NCBI GenBank assembly: GCA_964650245.1
Contig: CAZYQK010000001.1
Span: 1-58,051 of the forward strand
From: WS-2 sp964650245
GTDB taxonomy: Bacteria; Eisenbacteria; RBG-16-71-46
DNA length: 58,051 bases
Direction: 5' to 3'
Part shown: one piece after another, positions 39,617 to 46,454 of the stretch
How the letters are laid out: every line of letters starts with the position of its first letter
How positions within the stretch are numbered: the stretch's first letter is position 1
Program-made: the position numbers and the translations under genes
The notes under the pieces: generated by a model
What the model saw: only the letters and a program-made list of their open reading frames with translations
Database searches by the model: none
Told to the model about the DNA's origin: nothing

Positions 39617-40648
39617 TCATCCGTTCGTCCGGAGGGCAGGGAGTTGATTGATCCGCTGCTCGAGCAGCCGCATCGCCACCGTGATCGTCGCAAATGTCGG
39701 CGGCTCTCCGAAGAAAATTGCCTCCCGCAAGGCGTCGTAGTCTGCTTCCCACGCCCGCATTCTCTCCTCCGCCGGGACCAACCGTACCGAGCCGATGAGC
39801 AACTCCAGTTGTGCGGGCCCACCAAGACGGAAGAACGATCGCCGGTGCTCTACGACGCGTTCAAAGAGCCCGGGGGCCGCGAGCGCGCGGTCCGCTACGC
39901 CCTTCTGATCCAGGCACCAGATGTCATAGTAGTGCCGCGACAGTCGCGCGCGCGGCTCCGTCGTGCGGTAGGTCTCTTCGTGCAGGAGTGAGACCTTCTC
40001 CCAGAACGTGCGCTCTGCCGCGACAGCCCTGACCTCGAACGAGCATTCACCCAGGTCGTGGCCTGAGACACTTGCGAGGTAAGGCTTCACGATGGGGCGT
40101 TGATTGGGTTCGACATCTGACCGAGCCCCGAGTTCGATTTTGACCACGGGTCGCATGTAGGCATGGGTCTCGAAGACGGGCTCATACGAGAAGAGAATCG
40201 CTTGCTGGTCGGGGTCGTCCGGGTCGAGGACGAGTGCACCAGCCCGATCCTCTCCGATCCGAGCGCTCACTTCGGCGCGCAAGGATGGGAGCAGCGACTC
40301 ACCAATGTACCGCCGACAGGCTGCCACGAGATTGTCGACCCGGCGATCACGCTCTCTCCTGCCCGGCGCCGCCTCCGGCGATGCGTTGCCGCCGAACCCG
40401 AGGAAGCTTCGATCCACGACGAGATCGATGTCTTCCGAAAACCGTTCGATGATGCCCCAGCACTTCGACAGTGAGGTGCCGCCCTTGAATGCCAGATGCG
40501 GCCCCACATCCAGCCTGAACAACTCGCGCAGAATCCAGCACACCCAGAAGTCCTTCTCAACCGCGCCCGGAGCAATGCCGAGCTGGTCACCGGCCTGCTC
40601 ACAAAGCACGGAGCGCTGGCTCCGCGACTTGGCGAGGAAGGCATCCAT
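39617..40648 (-). CDS. abiEii: AbiEii-type nucleotidyltransferase toxin
   Basis: 343 residues of the AbiEii/AbiGii (DUF1814-type) family. The nucleotidyltransferase signature is clear: HLAFKGGTSLSKCWGII (GG-x-T-S-L-S, ~53-68) followed by RFSEDIDLVVD (E-D-I-D, ~70). Later family motifs are TFWEKVSLLHEETYR (~205) and LSRHYYDIWCL (~235). AbiEii uses nucleotides to modify tRNA or other RNA and stalls growth, giving abortive infection and type IV toxin activity. The start is 3 nt after the antitoxin stop, the usual toxin-second order. All catalytic positions appear intact. Confidence 0.88.
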   Translation of the reverse strand: MDAFLAKSRSQRSVLCEQAGDQLGIAPGAVEKDFWVCWILRELFRLDVGPHLAFKGGTSLSKCWGIIERFSEDIDLVVDRSFLGFGGNASPEAAPGRRERDRRVDNLVAACRRYIGESLLPSLRAEVSARIGEDRAGALVLDPDDPDQQAILFSYEPVFETHAYMRPVVKIELGARSDVEPNQRPIVKPYLASVSGHDLGECSFEVRAVAAERTFWEKVSLLHEETYRTTEPRARLSRHYYDIWCLDQKGVADRALAAPGLFERVVEHRRSFFRLGGPAQLELLIGSVRLVPAEERMRAWEADYDALREAIFFGEPPTFATITVAMRLLEQRINQLPALRTNG

Positions 40649-40651
40649 CGC

Positions 40652-41317
40652 TCAGTCCCGCTCTTCCCGCGCGACCTCACGAAGGATCTGCGCGATCCAG
40701 GCGGGCGCGTAGCGCGTCGAGCGCAGCAGGTCCTTCCGATCACGCGGCCCGAGCTGTCGGCGGAGCTTCAGAACGATCGCCCGGTCGATGTTCTTCTTTC
40801 CCAGCCACCGCAGCGCCTGGATGATCGTGCCGCTCTTGCGGCCAGCGGTCGCCATCTGCCGCGGCGGCGTGTGCCGCAGGACGATTTTGCGTCGGCCGAC
40901 CGACACGGTGCGGCCCCGGCCGTCGGTCAGGAACACCATGCGCACGGGAACCTGCTCGGACAGCCCCAGCAGGTTGGCGGCATGGGCGCCCGAGGGCTGC
41001 ACGCGTATCGCATCTCGGCCGACGATCGCGCGGATGACGGCGTCGGTCGTCGGCATGAGCGGGGCCCCGCTCTCGTCGCGCCTCGGGTCGTCGTACAGGC
41101 CGCGCGCGAGCTTGCGGATTCGACCGGCGCGAACCGCGCGGGCCAGCGCCTTGTCAATGGCCGCTCGACCACCCAGGTCGAGGAACTCTCCGGGGGTGAA
41201 CACCCTCCCTAACCCACTCCCCCCACCCCCCATACCCCTCCTACCCCCCCTACCCCCGTAGATCCTCGCAAGCACCTTGGCATCAAGCGATTGGCTTCTT
41301 CTCGTGCGCTTATTCAT
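40652..41317 (-). CDS. abiEi: AbiEi-type antitoxin (DUF6088) with Gly-rich insert
   Basis: 221 residues from ATG at 41317 (a TTG at 41347 and an ATG at 41335 are in frame but lie inside the operator palindrome). VFTPGEFLDLGGRAAIDKALARAVRAGRIRKLARGLYDDPR is the N-terminal winged helix of AbiEi/DUF6088, and VQPSGAHAANLLGLSEQVPVRMVFLTDG plus YAPAWIAQILREV are the C-terminal hallmarks. AbiEi neutralises AbiEii without direct contact and represses its own operon. Between ARIYG and RVFTP about 15 residues (GGRGGRRGMGGGGSGLG) are inserted relative to the family as I remember it, encoded by a G-run tract. C-terminal end and toxin start are 3 nt apart. Confidence 0.88.
   Translation of the reverse strand: MNKRTRRSQSLDAKVLARIYGGRGGRRGMGGGGSGLGRVFTPGEFLDLGGRAAIDKALARAVRAGRIRKLARGLYDDPRRDESGAPLMPTTDAVIRAIVGRDAIRVQPSGAHAANLLGLSEQVPVRMVFLTDGRGRTVSVGRRKIVLRHTPPRQMATAGRKSGTIIQALRWLGKKNIDRAIVLKLRRQLGPRDRKDLLRSTRYAPAWIAQILREVAREERD
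41203..41257 (-). repeat. G-run tract in the abiEi coding strand (G-quadruplex potential)
   Basis: On the minus strand this 55-nt tract has at least eight runs of three to seven G separated by 1-4 nt (for example GGGGGTAGGGGGGGTAGG), easily meeting a four-run G4 pattern. It is translated as Gly/Arg in the antitoxin. Homopolymeric runs of 5-7 G are slippage-prone. A shorter similar tract (GGTAGGGGGGAGGGGGTAGG) occurs at 37943-37962. Confidence 0.75.
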
Positions 41318-41346
41318 GTCCGAAAAACATGCCATCTTTTCGGACA
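41317..41346 (-). promoter_or_regulatory. Operator-like inverted repeat abutting the abiEi start
   Basis: TGTCCGAAAA (41317-41326) and TTTTCGGACA (41337-41346) are perfect 10-bp arms separated by 10 nt, so half-site centres are 20 bp (two helical turns) apart. It touches the antitoxin ATG at 41317. It is one of the few A/T-containing stretches in the region. AbiEi proteins are known to bind inverted repeats in their own promoter and repress it, so this is the expected autoregulatory site. No ribosome site lies between it and the ATG. Confidence 0.7.
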
Positions 41347-41374
41347 ATAAGGCAAGCGGAAAAGCGGCCCGGGC

Positions 41375-42697
41375 TCAAGATCCGCTACCGGTAGCCCCCC
41401 TTCCCGCCACCGTCCCGCTCGACCACGCCCACTGGAAGTTGAACCCCCCGAGCCTCCCTTCAACGTCGAGGATCTCCCCGCAGAGATAGACCCCCGCCGC
41501 CTTCCGCGATTCGAGCGCGCTTGGATCCACCTCTGAAAGCTCGACGCCGCCCGCGGTCACCTCGGCCTTCTCGTAGCCGAGTGTCCCGGTCACCGGCAGC
41601 GTCCGCGCGACCACACGTTGAATCAGCGCCACGCGCCGCTCGCGCTTGACCTGTGCCAGCGCCGTGCCGGGTTCGACCTCTGCCTCGGCGCAAAGTGCGA
41701 CGACGAGGCGGTCGGGTAGCGCGCGACCGAGATGACGCCGCACGCTGGCGCGAGGCTCCGCAGCCGCCGCCTCGAGCCATGCTCGCTCCAGGCTCGCCTC
41801 GGTCTCATCCGGCAAAAAGCTCGCGAGCACCTCGCGCGCGCCCTCGCCCTCCGCGCGATGCCAGTGCCGCGAGAGGTCGAGCGCGGCCGGGCCCGTGTAG
41901 CCGAAGTGCGCGAACAGCATCGAGCCATGGGTCCGCGCGACCCGCTTCCCTCCCACGCGCAGGGTGAGCGCGGCTTCGAGCGTGATGCCCTGCGCGATCG
42001 CGCACAGCGGATCGCTTGCGGTGAGCGGGGTGAGTGCCGGGACCGGCGGCACCAGCGTGTGTCCGAGCGAGGCCGCGAGCGCGTACCCCACACCGTCGCT
42101 TCCGGTGCGCGGGAACGAGAGCCCGCCGGTGGCGAGCACTACGGCATCGGCCGCCAGCCATTCGTCGGGCTCGACCGCGGGCGCCAGCCAGCGCGTCTGC
42201 CCGACCGCGGCGACGCCGGCGCCGAACGCCGCGCTCTCCACTACGCGTTGGATCCCGAGCCGCCAGCCCGGCGTCGCTTCCGCACCGCGCTCGATCCGCA
42301 CCGCGCGCGCGCCGCACTCGATCGCGACCCCCGCGCGCTGGCAGGCGCCGACCAGCGCGTCGAGCACGGTCTGCGCGTTATCCGTCACCGGAAAGTATTT
42401 CCCGGTGGGCTCGAGCTTGAGTTCCACTCCGAGCGCTTCGAGCCAGGCGCGTGCCGCTTCGGCAGGAAACGCGGCGAGAACGCGCCGCACGAAGGCGCGC
42501 GAGCCGCCGTGATAGTCGCGCTCGTCCACCGTCGCGTGCGTGACGTTGCAGCGCGTCCCGCCCGACATCAGGATCTTGAGCCCGATCTTTGGGTGCGCGT
42601 TGAGCAGCGTGACGCGCGCCCCGGCTTCGGCGGCGCGCAGCGCGGCGGTGAGGCCGGCGGCGCCGGCCCCGACGACGATCACGCTTCGCGCGCTCAA
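41375..42697 (-). CDS. HI0933-family NAD(P)/FAD-dependent flavoprotein
   Basis: 440 residues from TTG overlapping the upstream stop (TTGA); GTG at 42682 is an alternative. Rossmann motif SVIVVGAGAAGLTAALRAAEAGARVTLL at the start, then MSGGTRCNVTH (HI0933 signature), VLATGGLSFPRTGSDGVGYALA (~185-210), FAHFGYTGPAALDLSR, and the C-terminal GVYLCGEILDVEGRLGGFNFQWAWSSGTVAGR. The enzyme is an FAD-dependent oxidoreductase of unclear substrate. The much longer frame to 43354 runs through the next gene. Its 3' end has an imperfect copy at 37900. Confidence 0.88.
   Translation of the reverse strand: MSARSVIVVGAGAAGLTAALRAAEAGARVTLLNAHPKIGLKILMSGGTRCNVTHATVDERDYHGGSRAFVRRVLAAFPAEAARAWLEALGVELKLEPTGKYFPVTDNAQTVLDALVGACQRAGVAIECGARAVRIERGAEATPGWRLGIQRVVESAAFGAGVAAVGQTRWLAPAVEPDEWLAADAVVLATGGLSFPRTGSDGVGYALAASLGHTLVPPVPALTPLTASDPLCAIAQGITLEAALTLRVGGKRVARTHGSMLFAHFGYTGPAALDLSRHWHRAEGEGAREVLASFLPDETEASLERAWLEAAAAEPRASVRRHLGRALPDRLVVALCAEAEVEPGTALAQVKRERRVALIQRVVARTLPVTGTLGYEKAEVTAGGVELSEVDPSALESRKAAGVYLCGEILDVEGRLGGFNFQWAWSSGTVAGRGATGSGS
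41403..41446. repeat. Imperfect direct repeat, right copy (3' end of the HI0933 gene)
   Basis: Partner of 37900-37944. It encodes the conserved FNFQWAWSSGTVAG tail. The region between the copies (37945-41402) carries genes unlike the metabolic genes further right. No integrase or transposase is visible inside, so mobility, if any, was supplied elsewhere. Confidence 0.5.
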
Positions 42698-43542
42698 CCG
42701 AGCGAAATGCACGCGCCCGCCGCGAGCGCGAGCACGAGTCCCCAGCGCTGCGCCGCGCTCCACCGCTCGCCCAGCGCGAAGCGCGCGAGCAACACCGTCG
42801 TCGCGGGCGCGAGCGAGACGATCGCGGAGACGAGCGCCATCGGCGCCCGCTGGACGGCGAAGAAGTAGGCGACGTTGGCCGCCGAGTCGAGCGCGCCGGT
42901 GGTCACGGTGATGAGGCGCGCGCTCGGAGGCGGGCGGAGCGGGATTCGCATCGCGAGCAGCACGCCGAGCAGCAGGGCGATCGCGACCACCCGCGCGACG
43001 GCGAGCGGCAGGAGCCCGGCGCCGGGGCCGATGCGGGCGATGAAGACCAGGAACCATCCGACCACGAGACCGGTGCCGATCGAGACCAGCACGGTCTTCC
43101 GCACGTGTGCGGGCGAGTGCTGGCCCTCTCCGGAGCGGGTCCACGAGAGCGGCGGGATGGCGATCACGGCGAGCGCGACGCCGGACCAGGCGAGGGCCGA
43201 GGGCCGCTCGCCGAGTCCGAAGCCGACCACGACCGGAATGCTCAGCCCCACCAGGGAGAAGATGGGTGACGCCACACTCACGGGCCCGAGCGCCAGGGAG
43301 TAGTAGATGAGAGAGGCGCCCGCGGCGCCGCACGCGCCGGCGGCGGCGCCCCACGCGAAGTCGGCCGCGGTCGGCGCGCCGCGCGCGAACGGAAGCCCCA
43401 GGAGCAGTACCGCGAGCGCCGCGAAGCCCGAGAACCAGGCGACGAGCGGGGCCGGTGCCCGCTTCGCGGCGATCCCGCCCGAGAAATCGCCGGATCCGTA
43501 GAGCACCGAAGAGAGCGCGGCCAGGGGGTAGGCCGGGTTCAT
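42694..43542 (-). CDS. EamA-family (DMT) transporter
   Basis: 282 residues with ten hydrophobic helices in two EamA repeats. The first repeat spans ~5-135 (MNPAYPLAALSSVLYGSGDFSGGIAAKRA...GPVSVASPIFSLVGLSIPVVVG), the second ~150-280 (VAYFFAVQRAPMALVSAIVSLAPATTVLLARFALGERWSAAQRWGLVLALAG-like end). It is a drug/metabolite exporter of unknown substrate. The stop overlaps the flavoprotein start and the gene follows the Nudix-MBL gene by 13 nt, so the three form one minus-strand unit. Confidence 0.88.
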   Translation of the reverse strand: MNPAYPLAALSSVLYGSGDFSGGIAAKRAPAPLVAWFSGFAALAVLLLGLPFARGAPTAADFAWGAAAGACGAAGASLIYYSLALGPVSVASPIFSLVGLSIPVVVGFGLGERPSALAWSGVALAVIAIPPLSWTRSGEGQHSPAHVRKTVLVSIGTGLVVGWFLVFIARIGPGAGLLPLAVARVVAIALLLGVLLAMRIPLRPPPSARLITVTTGALDSAANVAYFFAVQRAPMALVSAIVSLAPATTVLLARFALGERWSAAQRWGLVLALAAGACISLG

Positions 43543-43555
43543 TTCGGCCGCCCCC

Positions 43556-45040
43556 TCACGCGCGCCGCCAGCGCTCGCCCTCGCGCATCGCGCGCCCCTC
43601 GCGCTCGAGCTTGAGCAGGTGCGCGAGCAGCGAGCGCTCGGCGTAGTCCCACAGCTCGCGCGACGTGTCGGCGTAGGCGCGCTCGACCAGCGCCTCGAGC
43701 GGGGCCAACTCGGCGCCGAGCGCCGCCAGCACCTTCGCCTCGCGCTCGCGGCGATGTGAGATGAGTCCGCGGATGCGGCGCATCGCGCCGCCCTGCGGCG
43801 CGCCGTGCCCGGGGAACAGGGTCTCGACCGGCTCTTCCAGCAGTCGCTCCAGCGAGGCGAGGTAGTCGCGCATGTCGCCCTCGGGCGGATCGATGATGAC
43901 GGTGCCCGATCCGCCGGGGATGTGATCGCCGGTGAAGAGCGAGCGCGTGCGCGGATGGAGAAAACACAGGTGCCCGCGCGCGTGGCCCGGGGTGTGGAGC
44001 GCGCGCAGGTTCCAGTCGGTAGCACCCGGCACCAGCGGAATCCAGTCGCGGTCGGCGAGCGTGAAATCGGCGCGAACGTGGCGCGCGGTCTCGGCGTGCG
44101 CCGCGACCTTGACGCCATAGCGCGCGCGCACCGCTTCGACTCCGCTCAGGTGGTCCGGGTGATGGTGCGTGAGCAGCACGAGCTTGAGCCGTCGCCCTTC
44201 GCTCCCGAGTGCCTCCACCAGCGCGAAGAGCGCCTCCAGCTCGGCGGGCTCGTCGCTGCCGGGATCGATCAGCACCATCTCGCGCTCGCCGACCAGGTAG
44301 GCGTTGGTGTGGGTCGCGGGCGGCAGCGGGCGCGTCTTCATGGGCTGGAGCACGATCCCCCATTTCAGCTCGATGCGCCGCACCGGTTCGGCGGCGCGCG
44401 CGGGGGCGGCTTCCAGACGCGCGGCGAGCGCCGCCTCGCCCTCGGCCAGCGCCAGCAGCGTGTGGAGGATCGGCGCCGCGAACGTGGCCGCGCCGCGCTT
44501 CCAGCGCTCGAGCGCCGCGTACGGCGCGATCCACTCGCCCGACTCCAGCTCGCCCGGGACGATCGAAGGCTCCTGCCCCGCCGGCACGCGCGCGAGATAA
44601 AACGAGGTGTCGAAGCGCTGGATCGCGAAGGGCGGCGTGGTCCATCGCCCGGCGAACTCGAGCGCGTCGGCTCGGAAACGCCAGCCGTGCTCGCTGGCGA
44701 GCGCGGCGAACGTGGCCTGCCCGGCCAGCAACCGCGCGCGCGCCGCGGGGAGGTCGTCGAGCCCGGCGGGCCCGTCGAGCCCGAGCAGCACGCCGGTCTC
44801 CTCGAACGCTTCGCGCAGGGCACAGGCGCGGAAGAGGCGGTCCTCGTCGGACGTGGCACCCGCGACCTCGAGCGCCGCGTCCTCGGCGTTCACCTTGCCG
44901 CCGATGAACGCATGGAAGCCGGGCATGTAGCCCACGGCTTCCCCGCGCTTCACCCAGAACACCTCGAGCCCCGCGCCCGCGCCGCGCAGCAGCACGATGG
45001 CGGCGGAATCCTGAAGCCGGGGTACCGCGGGCGGGCGCAT
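43556..45040 (-). CDS. Nudix hydrolase fused to metallo-beta-lactamase-fold hydrolase
   Basis: 494 residues. N-terminal Nudix (~10-200): HAFIGGKVNAEDAA, then after a ~20-residue spacer ALREAFEETGVLLG, i.e. the Nudix box with a NUDT19-like insertion between its Gly and REAxEE halves. C-terminal MBL fold (~225-440): LTHHHPDHLSG (HxHxDH variant HHHPDH), HTPGHARGHLCF, FTGDHIPGG, and FPGHGAPQGG, so all metal ligands are present. A LACTB2-like winged-helix tail ends the protein. The pairing suggests linked hydrolysis of a CoA or nucleotide derivative and a thioester or phosphodiester. 58 nt separate it from the M16 gene upstream. Confidence 0.88.
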   Translation of the reverse strand: MRPPAVPRLQDSAAIVLLRGAGAGLEVFWVKRGEAVGYMPGFHAFIGGKVNAEDAALEVAGATSDEDRLFRACALREAFEETGVLLGLDGPAGLDDLPAARARLLAGQATFAALASEHGWRFRADALEFAGRWTTPPFAIQRFDTSFYLARVPAGQEPSIVPGELESGEWIAPYAALERWKRGAATFAAPILHTLLALAEGEAALAARLEAAPARAAEPVRRIELKWGIVLQPMKTRPLPPATHTNAYLVGEREMVLIDPGSDEPAELEALFALVEALGSEGRRLKLVLLTHHHPDHLSGVEAVRARYGVKVAAHAETARHVRADFTLADRDWIPLVPGATDWNLRALHTPGHARGHLCFLHPRTRSLFTGDHIPGGSGTVIIDPPEGDMRDYLASLERLLEEPVETLFPGHGAPQGGAMRRIRGLISHRREREAKVLAALGAELAPLEALVERAYADTSRELWDYAERSLLAHLLKLEREGRAMREGERWRRA

Positions 45041-45098
45041 GAGAACGCGCAGCGTAACCGCTGGCGGCGCGGCGCGCGAGCGGACGCGGTGCGCGTCG

Positions 45099-46454
45099 CT
45101 ACTCGGGCACGACCTTCACCAGCGTGAACAGCGCGGGGTCGTAGAATCGCGCGATGAACGCGTTGATCTCCGCGAGTGGCAGCGCGGCGGCGCGGTCGGC
45201 GAGCTGGTAGCGGAACCCCGCGGAGAGCCCGCGGCTCCGCTCCCACAGGAACCGATCGAGCACCTGCCCCGGCGACTGGAAGTTGAAGGCGCGACGACCC
45301 TGCAGGTAGCCGGCTGCGTCGGCCCGTTCCTCCTCGGTCATCCCGCGCTCGCGGAACACGCGCATCACGTCGCGGAGCTTGTGCTCGACCACCGCGGCGT
45401 TGGGCGCGCGCGTGTAGGTCCAGGGTCCGTATGCCGCGGGAGCCGGCTCGATGCCGCGATAGGTGCCGGGGCTGTACGTCTCGCCTCCCTCGTGCCGCAG
45501 CGCGACGTAGAGCCGGGAGTAGAAGTGGCCGCCCAGCACGTGGTCGGCGAGCAGGAACGCGGGATAGTCGGCGTCGTTGACGGCCGGGCCCTCGCGCACC
45601 AGCGCGAAGTAGACCTGCGTGAGACGCGGCAGGCGGACGACCTGCTCGTGCTTTCGAGCCGCCCGCGGCGTCACGGGCGGAAGCGCGGGCTCGAGCGCGA
45701 CGGGCGACGAATCGAATGGCGGAGGGAGCAGGCCGGCTGCGTTCCGCTCGGCTTCCTCGCGGGTGAGGTCGCCGCCGAAGCCGACGAAGCGCCCGGGGAG
45801 TCGCACCAGCGTGTCGCGCGCCGCGAGCAGCGGCCGCGTGTCGTCCCGGATGCGCGCCGGCCTCTCGTAGGGCCGGCGGCGCGGGTCGCCGGGCGCGAAC
45901 AGGAGCCGGTGGACGCTGATGCGCATCATCGCCTCGGGATTCTTCTGCGATCCGGCCCATTCGAGCTCGCGCTGCCGGTTGCGCCTCGAAACCTCGCGCC
46001 GATCGAGGATGCGGTTGCCGAGCACGTCGCGGGCGAGCGCGAGCGCGCTGTCGAGGTCGGCCTTCCGGCAGCCGAGCGTCAGCGTGCTGGCCCGCGCGTC
46101 GGTGGCGAGCGAGAGGTCGGCGCCGAGCCGGTCCGCGCGTGCCCGCAACGCGCCGGCAGGATCCATGAGCTGGATCGCGAACGCCTCCTCGACGTGGCGC
46201 GCACGCTCGAGCCACGGCGACCACTCGCCGGCGGGGAACACGAGGCGGATCTCGACCAGCGGCTGGCGGTGGTCTTCGACCAGAACACCGGTCGTGCCGC
46301 GATCCACCGCCCAGGTCTGGACCGCGCCCGGAACCAGCGCCGCGGCATGGGTGGAACGGGCGGAGGCGAGCGCGACGAGCGCGGCGAGCGCACCGCGCGT
46401 GCCGGCGCGGAGCGCCCGCGCGCGCGGCGTTTGAAGCGGTGCCGCGCCCATCAC
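45099..46454 (-). CDS. M16-family peptidase subunit lacking the zinc motif
   Basis: 451 residues with a signal peptide (to ~residue 38). The M16 fold is recognisable (VEIRLVFPAGEWSPWLERARHVEEAFAIQLM..., LPRLTQVYFALVREGPAVNDADYPAFLLADHVLGGHFYSRLYVALRHEGGETYSPG). The inverted zinc motif HxxEH is replaced by RHVEEA, so it should not bind Zn. M16 enzymes are often heterodimers of a catalytic and a non-catalytic partner. The ATG overlaps the stop of the catalytic gene (ATGA), which supports a stoichiometric pair in the periplasm. Confidence 0.85.
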   Translation of the reverse strand: MMGAAPLQTPRARALRAGTRGALAALVALASARSTHAAALVPGAVQTWAVDRGTTGVLVEDHRQPLVEIRLVFPAGEWSPWLERARHVEEAFAIQLMDPAGALRARADRLGADLSLATDARASTLTLGCRKADLDSALALARDVLGNRILDRREVSRRNRQRELEWAGSQKNPEAMMRISVHRLLFAPGDPRRRPYERPARIRDDTRPLLAARDTLVRLPGRFVGFGGDLTREEAERNAAGLLPPPFDSSPVALEPALPPVTPRAARKHEQVVRLPRLTQVYFALVREGPAVNDADYPAFLLADHVLGGHFYSRLYVALRHEGGETYSPGTYRGIEPAPAAYGPWTYTRAPNAAVVEHKLRDVMRVFRERGMTEEERADAAGYLQGRRAFNFQSPGQVLDRFLWERSRGLSAGFRYQLADRAAALPLAEINAFIARFYDPALFTLVKVVPE

